Positions 16,377 through 27,009 of a stretch of 64,000 nt of DNA are shown piece after piece. A program made the translations under genes and the position numbers. The stretch is from NCBI RefSeq assembly GCF_001536285.1, contig NZ_FAOZ01000014.1, positions 62,001 through 126,000 on the forward strand, written 5' to 3'. Origin of the DNA: Parafrankia irregularis (GTDB lineage Bacteria; Actinomycetota; Actinomycetes; Frankiales; Frankiaceae). Below the pieces are notes generated by a model. It was not told the DNA's origin. It saw nothing but the letters and a program-made list of their open reading frames with translations, and made no database searches. Each line of letters begins with the position of its first letter. Within the stretch, counting starts at the first letter, position 1.

Positions 16377-17381
16377 ATGACGGGTCAGCCAGCCGGCGGG
16401 CCGCCGGGACGCGACCGCTCCGGCGGCGGCGCCCACCACGACCGGATCACGCTGGCCGGTCTGCGGGTGCACGGCCGCCACGGGGTGCTCACCGCGGAAC
16501 GCGAGCTCGGGCAGTTCTTCGTCATCGACGCCACCCTCTGGCTGGACACCGGGCCGGCGGCGGCGACCGACGACCTCTCGCTGACCGTGCACTACGGCGA
16601 GCTGGCCGAGGCGCTGGCCGGAATCGTCGCGGGTGAGCCGGTCGACCTGCTGGAGACCCTGGCGCACCGGCTGGTGCGGGCCTGCCTGGCCCAGCCGCTG
16701 GTCAGCGCGGCCGAGGTCACCGTGCACAAGCCCGCGGCACCGATCTCGGTTCCCTTCGCGGACGTCGCCGTGACCGTCGCGCGCTCCCGGCACGACCAGG
16801 AGCTGCGCGACCAGGAGCTGCACGTCCAGGAGGGCGGGCACACCCAGGAGCACACACACGGGCACGCTGTGGTGGCGATCGGTTCCAACATCGGTGACCG
16901 GCTCGGCTTCCTGCGCGGCGCGGTGCGGGAGCTCGATGCCAGGCTCGGTGTTCTCGCGGTGTCACCCGTGTACGAGACCGACCCGGTCGGCGGCCCCGAG
17001 CAGGACGACTACCTCAACGCGGTCGTGCTGGTCGCGGCCGCATCGCCCGGGGAGCTGCTCGCGGCGGCGCGGGCCGCCGAACAGGCCGCGGCCCGGGAAC
17101 GTACCGTCCGCTGGGGGCCGCGGACCCTCGACGTGGACATCATCGCCTGCGGCGACCTCCGCAGCGACGACCCCGACATCCTGCTGCCGCACCCGCGTGC
17201 GCAGGACCGCCTGTTCGTCTGCGTTCCCTGGCTGGACGTCGACCCTGGCGCCACCCTGGTCGGGCACGGCCGGGTGGCCGATCTCGTGGCGGCGCTGAGC
17301 GCGGTTCCCGGCGCCGTCGCGCCCCGACGGACATCCCACGGCCTGCTCACACCTCACGACCTGCCGGGACCGGAGCGGTGA
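16377..17381 (+). CDS. folBK: Bifunctional dihydroneopterin aldolase / HPPK fusion
   Basis: A 334-aa fusion carrying two consecutive folate steps. Residues 20-140 are FolB: LAGLRVHGRHGVLTAERELGQ, the HYGELAEAL segment, and VTVHKPAAPI. A Gln/Glu/His-rich linker (about 142-162) leads to FolK: VVAIGSNIGDRLGFLR, VYETDPVGGPEQDDYLN, and the signature RWGPRTLDVDII. ATG 16377 is used; the frame is open further upstream but overlaps folP. Its product would feed FolP upstream. The stop overlaps the DUF3180 start by 4 nt (GTGA). Confidence 0.95.
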   Translation: MTGQPAGGPPGRDRSGGGAHHDRITLAGLRVHGRHGVLTAERELGQFFVIDATLWLDTGPAAATDDLSLTVHYGELAEALAGIVAGEPVDLLETLAHRLVRACLAQPLVSAAEVTVHKPAAPISVPFADVAVTVARSRHDQELRDQELHVQEGGHTQEHTHGHAVVAIGSNIGDRLGFLRGAVRELDARLGVLAVSPVYETDPVGGPEQDDYLNAVVLVAAASPGELLAAARAAEQAAARERTVRWGPRTLDVDIIACGDLRSDDPDILLPHPRAQDRLFVCVPWLDVDPGATLVGHGRVADLVAALSAVPGAVAPRRTSHGLLTPHDLPGPER

Positions 17382-17815
17382 GGCCGACCCGGGTGTGGGA
17401 CCTCCTCTCGGTCGCGGTCGTCGTCGGCGCGGCGGTCTACCTGCTGTTGTGGTGGCGCTACCAGTCGCTGCCGCAGATCCCGCCGACGACGTCGCTGTCC
17501 GTCCTGCTGGTCGGGCTGATCGAGCTGCAGACCGCGTCGCTGACGAAACGGCGCCTCGCCGGGCGCCCGGGGACCCGCCCGATCCTGCCGCTGACCGTCG
17601 CCCGGCTCGCCGCCCTGGCCAAGGCGACCTCGGTCGTCGCCGCGGCGCTGATCGGAGGCTGGACCGCCCTGCTCGCCTACACCGCCCCGCGCACGGGCGA
17701 CTTCGGAACGGCCGGCGGGGACGCTCTCGCCGCGGGGCTCGGCCTGGCGGCCACGGCCGTTCTCCTGGCTGGTGGGCTCGTCCTCGAACGTGCCTGCCGG
17801 ATCCGCGACCGCTGA
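17378..17815 (+). CDS. DUF3180 family membrane protein
   Basis: A 145-aa integral membrane protein with four predicted helices in two pairs (near residues 8-25, 38-52, 78-100 and 115-135). Function is unknown. DUF3180 genes follow folK in many actinobacteria (Rv3605c in Mycobacterium tuberculosis), and the GTG here overlaps the folBK stop by 4 nt, so it belongs to the folate operon by position. Confidence 0.85.
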   Translation: MRPTRVWDLLSVAVVVGAAVYLLLWWRYQSLPQIPPTTSLSVLLVGLIELQTASLTKRRLAGRPGTRPILPLTVARLAALAKATSVVAAALIGGWTALLAYTAPRTGDFGTAGGDALAAGLGLAATAVLLAGGLVLERACRIRDR

Positions 17816-17845
17816 CGGCAGGCTACCCTTTGGTCGGGTGTGCCC

Positions 17846-17911
17846 TCGTTGGTCATGATGCCTCGTTGACCATGACGTCCAGCTGGTCATGGTGCCTCGT
17901 TGGTCATGGTG
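17846..17911. repeat. Short direct and inverted repeats around 'cgttggtcatg'
   Basis: The motif cgttggtcatg occurs twice (17847, 17898), tggtcatggtg once more between them, and its inverse gttgaccatgac at 17864. These lie in the leader of the Pro-rich membrane protein gene. Purpose unknown. Confidence 0.5.
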
Positions 17912-17922
17912 TGTAGCCGGAG

Positions 17923-18855
17923 ATGCGGCTGCAGGAGGGCGGCGCCCCTGACCGGAAGGGGACGGGCGTGGTCTCTCAGGGCCAGGACACGTTCTCCGGG
18001 CGCGGCGACACCGCCGGCGGTCCTGGCGATGGGGCCGGCCAGCCGATGGATGTGGGGCGCCCGCGCCAGGCCGGATCGCGCCTGGTCAGCTTCGGCAACC
18101 TCCGGACCGCTCCGGTCCGGGAGCCCCCGGGCGGCGCACGCCCGGGGCGGGCGAGCTTCGATCCGGCCGAGCTGGTCACCGAACCGGCGCCGGGCGCCTA
18201 CCACCCAGGCCAGGACGAGGACGAGCCCACCGTGCGGCCGGGTTCCGCCGCACGGCCCGGTCCTACTCCGCGTCCAGGTCCTGCTCCGAGACCAGGTCCT
18301 ACTCCGCGTCCAGGTCCTGCTCCGGGTCCCGGCTCCACTGCGCGGCCGGGTCCTGCCGGGCGGCCTGGTCCCACTCCGCGGCCTGGTCCCACTGCGCGAC
18401 CTGGTCCTACCCCGCGGCCTGGTCCCACTCCGCGGCCCGGCCCCGCCGGGCTTTCCCAGGGGCCACCCCGAGCGGCCGGGCTGGAAAGTGTCAGCACCAC
18501 CGGCTACCACGATCGTGTGGCCGATGAGCCGCCTCCGGGATGGCCGTACCCGGGCCAGCCGGAACGGCCCCGGCCCCGCCGGCCCGTCGTGGACCAGCAG
18601 CGCCCCATGGACCGTGATCGCCCCATGGACCGTGATCGTCCCGTGGACCGGCCTCGTCCCGCGGCTCGGGCCCGACCCCGGCGGGCGCTGACCGTTTTCA
18701 AGGCCGTGCTGGTCTGCGTGGTGCTCGTGGTCGGTGTCTCGATCGGCCGGGCGCTGGCTCAGCCCGGGGACCAGGGTGTTCCCTCCAGGCTGGCCGACTG
18801 GGCTCGGGACAACCATCTCTCCGTCGTGGTGGACCAGGTCAAAGAGCTTCGTTGA
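17923..18855 (+). CDS. Pro-rich single-pass membrane protein of unknown function
   Basis: A 310-aa protein. Residues 1-240 are cytoplasmic-type low complexity: PGPTPRPGPAPRPG-like repeats (DNA 18240-18450), then an RPMDRDRPMDRDR repeat. One transmembrane helix follows (about 256-278, TVFKAVLVCVVLVVGVSIG), then a short C-terminal tail of about 30 residues outside. The ATG at 17923 is adopted; a GTG slightly inside is possible. It occupies the place of the Ala/Arg/Pro-rich Rv3604c after DUF3180 in mycobacteria, though I cannot show homology. Its TGA overlaps the next start (TTGA). Confidence 0.6.
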   Translation: MRLQEGGAPDRKGTGVVSQGQDTFSGRGDTAGGPGDGAGQPMDVGRPRQAGSRLVSFGNLRTAPVREPPGGARPGRASFDPAELVTEPAPGAYHPGQDEDEPTVRPGSAARPGPTPRPGPAPRPGPTPRPGPAPGPGSTARPGPAGRPGPTPRPGPTARPGPTPRPGPTPRPGPAGLSQGPPRAAGLESVSTTGYHDRVADEPPPGWPYPGQPERPRPRRPVVDQQRPMDRDRPMDRDRPVDRPRPAARARPRRALTVFKAVLVCVVLVVGVSIGRALAQPGDQGVPSRLADWARDNHLSVVVDQVKELR

Positions 18856-21440
18856 CCAGCTGGGACCCTCCAGTAGCGCCTGCGGTTACCGTCATCAGGG
18901 TGTCCCCGTCGACAGGCCGGGTTTCGGGCCCGCCCGGAGCGCTGGCCGCCTGGCTACGCGAGCTGCCGGACGAGGCCCTGGTCTGGCTGTTCAGGCTTCG
19001 GCCGGATCTTGCCACGCCCCCGCCGCCGGACTTCGACATTCTGGCTGCTCGGCTGGAGATCCGTGGCAGCGTGAGCCGTGCGCTGGAACGGATGGACACG
19101 TTCACGCTCGAGGTCGTCGAGGCGCTGACGGTGCTGCCCAGCCCGGTGTCCTTCCGTGCTCTGACCGAGTTCTGCGGCGGCCTCGACCTGCGGGAGACGA
19201 TCGACAGTCTGCGGGAGCGCGCTGTCGTGTGGGGCCCGGACGAGGCGATCCGGCTGGTCGGGGTGGCCGTGGACCTGCTCGGCGGGCGACCGCTCGGGCT
19301 GGGCCACCCGGCGCGCAGGTGCCTGGCCGCCTATCGGCTGCCGCAGCTCGCGCGGCTCGCCGGCGCGGTCGGCCTGCCCGAGGCGGTTTCGGCCGGTGCG
19401 AACGGCCGGAACCTGGGGCAGTCCGTGGAACAGAGCAGGCGAGACGCCCTGATCGAAATGATCTCCGCGGTCCTGGCTGATCCCGCTCGGGTGTCCGCGC
19501 TGCTCGACCAGTGCTCCCCGCGGGCCCGCCACGTCGCCGAACGGCTGGCGGGCGGCCCCGCGCTCGGTGCCACGAACGATGCCGAGCGGCTGCTCGACGT
19601 CGGCGCCGCCCGCACCCCGGTCGAGGAGTTGCTGGCCCGCGGGCTGATCGTCGGTGTCGAGCCCGGCACCGTCGAGCTTCCCAGGGAGGTCGGCCTGCTG
19701 CTGCGTGGGGACCGGCCGGCGGGGGAGCTCCATCCGGCGCCGCCCGAGGTGGGCGGCCGGGCCGTGAGCGCGGACTCCGTCGACCCGTCCGCGGCGCTCG
19801 CCGCGGACGCCCTGGTGCGTGCCGTGACGACCCTGCTGACGGCCTGGGGAAGCACACCGGTGACGCCGCTGCGCTCGGGTGGTCTCAGCGTCCGCGACCT
19901 GCGCAACAGCGCGAGGCTGATGGATCTCCCGGAGTCGCACGCGGCGGTCGTCATCGAGACCGCGGCAGCCGCCGGCCTGGTGGACGCGACGCCCGGAACC
20001 GACGTCCAGTTCGTACCGACGAACACCTACGACCGGTGGTGCACCGAGCCGGTCGCGATGCGCTGGGCGATCCTGGCCGACGGCTGGCTGCGTTCGCCGT
20101 CGGCGTCCTGGCTGGTGGGCGGGCGTGACGACCGTGGTCGCCAGTACGCGGCGATGTCGTTCGACACCCGCCGCCCCGGTGTCGCCGAGCTGCGCGCCGA
20201 GGTGCTGCGCGCCGTTCTCGCGGCACCGGACGGGATCGCGCCGACCCCCGAGGCGGTTCGCGCTCGGCTCGGCTGGCATTCGCCCCGCCGGACCGGCGCG
20301 CTGTTCGACGGCGTGGTCGACGGGACGCTCGTCGAGGCGGAGCTGTTCGGGTTCACCGGGCGCGGTGCGCCGAGCACGCTCGGGCGGCTGGTCGCGACCC
20401 GCGACGCCATCCAGGACGACCTCAGCCACCTGCTCGCGGACGCGATGGCCCCGCTGCTGCCGGAGCCGGTGGAGGAGCTGCTCATCCAGGCGGACCTGAC
20501 CGCCGTCGCACCCGGCCCGCTGGTCCCCCGGGTGGCGGCCGAGCTGGCCAGGATGGCCGACATCGAGTCGGCGGGCGCGGCGACCGTCTACCGCTTCACC
20601 GAGAGCTCGCTGCGCCGGGCGCTGGACGCCGGAAGCTCCGCGGAGGACCTGCATTTCCTGCTCGGCCAGCTCGCCCGCGGCGGTGTCCCGCAGACGCTGA
20701 CCTACCTCATCGACGACACGGCCCGCCGGCACGGGCGGCTGCGTTCCGGGCCGGCGGCGTCCTACCTGCGCTGCGACGACACGGCGCTGCTCACCGAGGT
20801 GGTCGCGTCGCGCCACACCCAGGCACTGGCGATGCGCCGGGTGGCACCGACGATCGTCATCTCCGCCCTGCCGGTGGCCGAGCTGCTGGACGGGCTGCGC
20901 GCGGCTGGTTTCGCCCCGGTCGCCGAGGGGCCGGACGGGCGGATCGTGCTGCCCCGCCCCGAAATCCACCGGACGCCGGCCCGCATCCGGGTCGCCACCG
21001 CCGGGCCGACCGGGAACCGGGTCAACCAGCTGCGGGACGTCGTCCGGCTGGTGCGGCGCGGTGACGAGAGCGCGCGGGCCGCTCAGGCGGCGCGGGAACT
21101 GGCCGGTGAGGAGCTCGCGTCGGTCCGCTCCGCTCCGCTCATCCTGGTGACGCTGCAGGGTGCGGTGCGCGATGGTCGGCGTGTCCTGCTCGGGTACGTC
21201 GACCAGCAGGGAACGCCCAGCGACCGGATCGTCCGTCCGTCGTCGCTCGACGGCGGCTGGCTGACCGCCTGGGACGAACGCAGCGCCGCCCCCCGCCGCT
21301 TCGCACTGCATCGGATCACCCGGGTCGCGGACCTCGACGGCTCGTTCGAAGGACCGCCGAGGCCACCGGCGCCGGAGACCGGCGACTGGGTTGTTCCGCC
21401 GGTCGCCGATGCCGATGCCGACGACGACGAGCCGGCCTGA
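18852..21440 (+). CDS. Helicase-associated (Helicase_C_3/XPB-associated) protein
   Basis: An 862-aa protein of the family to which M. tuberculosis Rv0862c belongs, always found next to a bacterial XPB-like helicase. Residues 28-50 (LAAWLRELPDEALVWLFRLRPDL) are the family start; the C-terminal third has the XPB-linked domain (RIVLPRPEIHRTPARIRVAT) and a WYL-like end (RRVLLGYVDQQGTPSDRIVRP). The TTG at 18852 overlaps the previous TGA; a GTG at 18900 is an alternative. It probably assists the XPB helicase in DNA repair. The pair is separated by 150 bp. Confidence 0.85.
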   Translation: MTSWDPPVAPAVTVIRVSPSTGRVSGPPGALAAWLRELPDEALVWLFRLRPDLATPPPPDFDILAARLEIRGSVSRALERMDTFTLEVVEALTVLPSPVSFRALTEFCGGLDLRETIDSLRERAVVWGPDEAIRLVGVAVDLLGGRPLGLGHPARRCLAAYRLPQLARLAGAVGLPEAVSAGANGRNLGQSVEQSRRDALIEMISAVLADPARVSALLDQCSPRARHVAERLAGGPALGATNDAERLLDVGAARTPVEELLARGLIVGVEPGTVELPREVGLLLRGDRPAGELHPAPPEVGGRAVSADSVDPSAALAADALVRAVTTLLTAWGSTPVTPLRSGGLSVRDLRNSARLMDLPESHAAVVIETAAAAGLVDATPGTDVQFVPTNTYDRWCTEPVAMRWAILADGWLRSPSASWLVGGRDDRGRQYAAMSFDTRRPGVAELRAEVLRAVLAAPDGIAPTPEAVRARLGWHSPRRTGALFDGVVDGTLVEAELFGFTGRGAPSTLGRLVATRDAIQDDLSHLLADAMAPLLPEPVEELLIQADLTAVAPGPLVPRVAAELARMADIESAGAATVYRFTESSLRRALDAGSSAEDLHFLLGQLARGGVPQTLTYLIDDTARRHGRLRSGPAASYLRCDDTALLTEVVASRHTQALAMRRVAPTIVISALPVAELLDGLRAAGFAPVAEGPDGRIVLPRPEIHRTPARIRVATAGPTGNRVNQLRDVVRLVRRGDESARAAQAARELAGEELASVRSAPLILVTLQGAVRDGRRVLLGYVDQQGTPSDRIVRPSSLDGGWLTAWDERSAAPRRFALHRITRVADLDGSFEGPPRPPAPETGDWVVPPVADADADDDEPA

Positions 21441-21591
21441 GCGGACTGGACCGGACCCGGACCGGACCGGAGCTGGCGTCGGAGTCGGCGTCGGCGTCGG
21501 CGCCGCGCGGCGGGCGGACGGGCAGGGCATGGGTGTTGGTTGCCGCTGGTTGTACCGTCGAGTGCGGTGGATGTGACAACAGCGGAAGGCG

Positions 21592-23238
21592 GTGGCGGGC
21601 TTGCCGGATGGGCCCCTGATCGTCCAGTCGGACAAGACCCTGCTCCTGGAGGTCGATCACCCGCTCGCCGGGCGGGCCCGTGCGTCGATCGCGCCCTTCG
21701 CCGAGCTGGAGCGTTCCCCCGAGCACGTGCACACCTACCGGGTCACGCCGCTCGCGCTGTGGAACGCCCGTGCGGCCGGCCATGACGCGGAGCAGGTGGT
21801 GGACGCCCTCGTCCGCTACTCGCGCTATGCCGTCCCCAACGCGGTGCTCGTCGACATCGCCGACACGATGGACCGCTACGGCCGGCTCCGGCTGGAGAAG
21901 GACCCGGTGCACGGCTTGGTGCTGCGGGCGTTGGACCGCGCTGTCCTGACCGAGGTCACCAGGGCGAAGCGGGTCGCGCCCATGCTCGGCGCGCGCATCG
22001 ACGACGACACGGTCGTGGTCCATCCGTCCGAGCGTGGCCGGCTCAAGCAGGCCCTGCTGAAGGTCGGCTGGCCCGCCGAGGACCTCGCCGGGTATGTCGA
22101 CGGAGAGAAGCACCCCATCGAGCTGCGCCAGGACGGCTGGGAGCTGCGCGAATACCAGAAGGGCGCGGTCGCCGGCTTCTGGGAGGGCGGCTCGGGCGTC
22201 GTGGTGCTGCCCAGCGGTGCCGGCAAGACGGTCGTCGGGGCCGCCGCGATGGCCCAGGTCGGCGCGACCACGCTGATCCTGGTCACCAACACCGTCGCGG
22301 GCCGGCAGTGGCGTAACGAGCTGCTGCGTCGGACGTCCCTGACCGAGGACGAGATCGGCGAGTACTCCGGTGAGCGCAAGGAGATCCGGCCGGTCACCAT
22401 CGCCACCTATCAGGTGATGACGGCCCGCCGGAAGGGCGAGTACCTGCACCTGGAGCTGTTCGGGGCACGCGACTGGGGTCTCATCGTGTACGACGAGGTC
22501 CACCTGCTGCCCGCGCCGGTGTTCCGGATGACGGCCGACATCCAGTCGCGCCGCAGGCTTGGGCTCACCGCGACCCTCATCCGTGAGGACGGCCGGGAGG
22601 GCGACGTGTTCTCCCTGATCGGCCCGAAGCGCTACGACGCTCCGTGGCGCGAGATCGAGGCCCAGGGCTGGATCGCGCCCGCGGAGTGCACGGAGGTCCG
22701 GGTCACGCTCACCGACGACGAGCGGATGACCTACGCGGTCGCCGAGCCGGAGGAGCGGTACCGGATGTGCTCCACCGCGCACAGCAAGAGCGCGGTGGTG
22801 CGCCGGCTCGCCGAACGGCACGCGGATGACCGGGTTCTGATCATCGGCGCCTACCTGGACCAGCTGGACGAGCTCGGGCGCCTGCTCGACGCACCGGTCA
22901 TCCAGGGCTCCACCCGAAACAAGGAGCGGGAGCGGCTCTTCGACGCGTTCCGCAGCGGTGAGATCACGACCCTTGTGGTCTCCAAGGTGGCCAACGTGTC
23001 GATCGACCTTCCCGAGGCCGGGGTGGCGATCCAGGTCAGCGGCACCTTCGGCTCTCGGCAGGAGGAGGCCCAGCGGCTCGGCCGGGTGCTCCGCCCGAAG
23101 TCGGACGGCCGGTCGGCGCACTTCTACACCGTGGTCTCGCGGGACACCCTCGACCAGGAGTACGCGGCGCACCGCCAGCGCTTCCTGGCCGAGCAGGGCT
23201 ACGCCTACACGATCGTCGACGCGGACGACATCGCCTGA
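21592..23238 (+). CDS. XPB-like DNA repair helicase (superfamily 2)
   Basis: A 548-aa 3'-to-5' ATP-dependent DNA helicase, the bacterial counterpart of eukaryotic XPB/Rad25. After an N-terminal damage-recognition-like region (LIVQSDKTLLLEVDHPLA) come the RecA-like domains: Walker A LPSGAGKTVVG (near residue 205), Walker B DEVH near 300, GLTAT motif III (about 325), and motif VI QRLGRVLRPK near 500. GTG 21592 places the start close to the conserved DGPLIVQSD. It likely acts in nucleotide excision repair with the adjacent helicase-associated protein. Confidence 0.95.
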   Translation: MAGLPDGPLIVQSDKTLLLEVDHPLAGRARASIAPFAELERSPEHVHTYRVTPLALWNARAAGHDAEQVVDALVRYSRYAVPNAVLVDIADTMDRYGRLRLEKDPVHGLVLRALDRAVLTEVTRAKRVAPMLGARIDDDTVVVHPSERGRLKQALLKVGWPAEDLAGYVDGEKHPIELRQDGWELREYQKGAVAGFWEGGSGVVVLPSGAGKTVVGAAAMAQVGATTLILVTNTVAGRQWRNELLRRTSLTEDEIGEYSGERKEIRPVTIATYQVMTARRKGEYLHLELFGARDWGLIVYDEVHLLPAPVFRMTADIQSRRRLGLTATLIREDGREGDVFSLIGPKRYDAPWREIEAQGWIAPAECTEVRVTLTDDERMTYAVAEPEERYRMCSTAHSKSAVVRRLAERHADDRVLIIGAYLDQLDELGRLLDAPVIQGSTRNKERERLFDAFRSGEITTLVVSKVANVSIDLPEAGVAIQVSGTFGSRQEEAQRLGRVLRPKSDGRSAHFYTVVSRDTLDQEYAAHRQRFLAEQGYAYTIVDADDIA

Positions 23239-23268
23239 GGGCCGGACCCGTCTGCGCCGCCCGCCGGG

Positions 23269-23302
23269 TCAGCTCTCCGGCGGGCTCAGCTCTCCGGCGG
23301 GC
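23269..23302. repeat. 17-bp direct repeat between convergent genes
   Basis: The unit tcagctctccggcgggc occurs twice in tandem (23269, 23286), followed by a degenerate third unit near 23303. It sits between the ends of the helicase and Uma2 genes. Confidence 0.7.
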
Positions 23303-23318
23303 TCAGCTGACCGCCGGC

Positions 23319-23912
23319 TCAGTCTTCCGGCGGGTCGATGAGCGCTGCCGGTGTGACCGTGACCGGGAACGGCCGGGTGGCGACCAGCCTGTCGTCACCG
23401 CGCACGACACCGGCCGGGACGTAGTCGGCCCCGACCAGCTCGAAGGCCTCGATGGTCGCCGAGTCGGGGTCGACCAGCCAGCACACCGGGATCCGGAACT
23501 CGCGGTAGAGGTCGAGCTTCAGGGTTCGGTCGTAGCGGCGGGTGCTCGCGTCGGCGATCTCGACCACCGCGAAAGGTGTCTCGGCGATCCGCCGCCGCGC
23601 GGGGTCGCCGACCGCGACGACGGCGATGTCCGGCACCAGCAGGCACCGCGGGGACAGCTCCACCTGGACGCTGGTGAACACCTGCGCGCCGGAGGTCGCC
23701 GTGTCGGTGAGCAGGGTCCTGAGCCGGTCCGTCACCCGTGCGCGCAGCGGCGTCGGCCACGGCCGTGCGACCAGGAGCCCGTCCAGGATCTCGACCCGCG
23801 CGGCATCGTGGACGATCTTGTCGAGGTCGGCGACGGTGACCGGCGGCGACGGCAGCACGAGACCTGGGCGATGGGCTCGTAGCGGAGCGGGAGCTTGTAC
23901 CACGCTTTTCAT
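23319..23912 (-). CDS. Uma2 family (DUF820) nuclease-like protein
   Basis: A 197-aa protein of the Uma2/DUF820 family, a PD-(D/E)XK restriction-endonuclease-like fold. Seen: ARVEILDGLLVARP near residue 35, LLVPDIAVVAVGDPARR, PFAVVEIADASTRRYDRTLKLDLYRE with the conserved Glu and Lys of the nuclease core, and PVCWLVDPDS. Physiological role unknown. ATG 23912 is chosen; the frame upstream has no better signal. It lies downstream of groEL on the same strand but after a strong terminator hairpin, so it probably has its own promoter. Confidence 0.8.
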   Translation of the reverse strand: MKSVVQAPAPLRAHRPGLVLPSPPVTVADLDKIVHDAARVEILDGLLVARPWPTPLRARVTDRLRTLLTDTATSGAQVFTSVQVELSPRCLLVPDIAVVAVGDPARRRIAETPFAVVEIADASTRRYDRTLKLDLYREFRIPVCWLVDPDSATIEAFELVGADYVPAGVVRGDDRLVATRPFPVTVTPAALIDPPED

Positions 23913-24020
23913 CGTGCCTGTTGCTCCGTCCACTGTCGAAGTCTTACGGTCGCGACCCGCGGACGCCAATCTTACTACCGTTCGGTAACTTGATGACAGG
24001 CCGTTCAAAGGAATGCGAAA

Positions 24021-24051
24021 GGGGCGGCCCGGCCGAAGCCGGAACCGCCCC
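24021..24051 (-). terminator. Hairpin terminator downstream of groEL
   Basis: On the minus strand GGGGCGG and CCGCCCC arms enclose a second GC-rich inner stem (CCGGCTTCGGCCGG-like) and are followed by TTTCG. It begins 30 nt after the groEL stop. Confidence 0.75.
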
Positions 24052-24080
24052 CTCTGCTCGTCAGAGCGCGGGAACTGGAC

Positions 24081-25823
<1,743 letters not shown>

Positions 25824-25830
25824 TCAGCCT

Positions 25831-25857
25831 TTGGCACTCCCGTGGGGAGAGTGCCAG
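25831..25857. promoter_or_regulatory. CIRCE operator 1 (HrcA site)
   Basis: TTGGCACTC-N9-GAGTGCCAG, compared with the consensus TTAGCACTC-N9-GAGTGCTAA. The inner eight bases of each arm are perfectly complementary. It lies 128 bp upstream of the groEL start. Confidence 0.9.
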
Positions 25858-25864
25858 GTCCTGT

Positions 25865-25891
25865 TTAGCACTCGCCATGGGAGAGTGCAAG
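25865..25891. promoter_or_regulatory. CIRCE operator 2 (HrcA site)
   Basis: TTAGCACTC-N9-GAGTGCAAG: the left half is identical to consensus and the right half has one mismatch in the seven inner bases. It begins 7 bp beyond the first element, so the two form a tandem HrcA operator for groEL. Confidence 0.93.
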
Positions 25892-26037
25892 CGCGTGCCG
25901 CTCCGCGTGACGGTGTGGCGCGGGCACGCCGGCGGGGCCCGGCCAGCCCGCTCCCGGGCTCTTTGTCTGACTCGGCGCGGGGCCGCAGCCGGCTCCGCTC
26001 GGACCGCCGGTGGGCTCCGCTCGGACTGGCCGTGCGG

Positions 26038-27009
26038 TCAGCCCAGCAGCCCTGATCTCCGGCCGACATCCACCGCCGCTGTCCGATTCCGTACGCCCAG
26101 CTTGTTACGGATGCTCCGCAGGTAGGCCTTGACGGTTTCCGGGCTGACGACCAGCCGGGTGGCGATCTCGGCATTGGAAAGGCCCTGCGCCACCAGGTCG
26201 AGCACTTCGACCTCCCGTCGGGTAAGGCTGAACGCGGTCTGGTCCGCCGTCACCGTTTCGAACAGGCTGTCTTCGAGCAGCTGCTGAATGATGGCAATCC
26301 GCTCCCGGGCCAGCGGGGTGCTGGCCTGCTTGGCGAGTTCCTCCAGGTGGACGCCGATCTCCCACAGAGCCTGGATCTCCATCTTCAGACGGAGCAGCCC
26401 ACCGAGCCGGTCTGTCTGCGTGGACTGGGCGATCAGAGCCGCCAGGCGGCTTATGATCGACAGCGCTGTTCTGGTGGTCGCGGCCCCGATCTGACCGGAT
26501 CGCCGGGCCAGGTAGAACACGAACAGCACACGGCCGTCGAACCGCAGGGGAACGGCCAGCACCGAGCGCATGCCTCCGCAGGCCGTGAGGTCCACGTCAT
26601 CGGCGAGAGCCGGCATCACCCATCTGCCGCTTTCGACCAGGGTGTACCGGCCAAGCGCCACGACCCGCCCACTGACCCCCTCGTTCGGCGGGATCGTCGC
26701 AGCGGGGAGCCTGCAGCCTCGGATGCCGTCGACGCAGCGGATGCTGATGTTCCGGGTATGCGGCTCGACGTGGCCGCCTGCCACCAGGTCCACGCCGGTC
26801 CGGGCCCGCAGCCTGGTGACGACCTGGGTCAGGAACTGGTCGCGCCGGGCACTCCGGGTGTCTCGACCATCGTCGCCGGTTCTCTCGTTACCTGTCCTGA
26901 CGGTCACCTTGTACCTGCTCCTCGGTCGATCGGGCGGCTGGTCGATCGGGTGGCGCAGGGCCCCGACAACCGGGACAAGTGACCGTGCGGAGCCGCCGGA
27001 TTCGCTCAT
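26038..27009 (-). CDS. LuxR-family transcriptional regulator with GAF-like sensor domain
   Basis: A 323-aa regulator. Residues 60-200 resemble a GAF domain (VVTRLRARTGVDLVAGG, IPPNEGVSGRVVALG, MRSVLAVPLRFDGRVLFVFYLARR), followed by a helical linker. The C-terminal 65 residues are a GerE/LuxR helix-turn-helix: FSLTRREVEVLDLVAQGLSNAEIATRLVVSPETVKAYLRSIRNKLGV. It is divergent from the MMPL exporter gene across about 450 bp that contain a 20-bp palindrome, so regulation of the exporter by this protein is a reasonable inference. The effector of the GAF domain is unknown. The start at 27009 is tentative. Confidence 0.85.
   Translation of the reverse strand: MSESGGSARSLVPVVGALRHPIDQPPDRPRSRYKVTVRTGNERTGDDGRDTRSARRDQFLTQVVTRLRARTGVDLVAGGHVEPHTRNISIRCVDGIRGCRLPAATIPPNEGVSGRVVALGRYTLVESGRWVMPALADDVDLTACGGMRSVLAVPLRFDGRVLFVFYLARRSGQIGAATTRTALSIISRLAALIAQSTQTDRLGGLLRLKMEIQALWEIGVHLEELAKQASTPLARERIAIIQQLLEDSLFETVTADQTAFSLTRREVEVLDLVAQGLSNAEIATRLVVSPETVKAYLRSIRNKLGVRNRTAAVDVGRRSGLLG

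Noticed and set aside
18954-21635. 893-codon open frame antisense to the helicase-associated gene
   Set aside because: Its translation is Arg/Gly/His/Asp-rich shadow sequence without domains, as expected opposite a high-GC gene; the sense frame matches a known family throughout.
23319-23912. Uma2 protein as part of a toxin-antitoxin or defence island
   Set aside because: It has no partner gene, and both neighbours are housekeeping genes; Uma2 proteins are scattered widely in such genomes.
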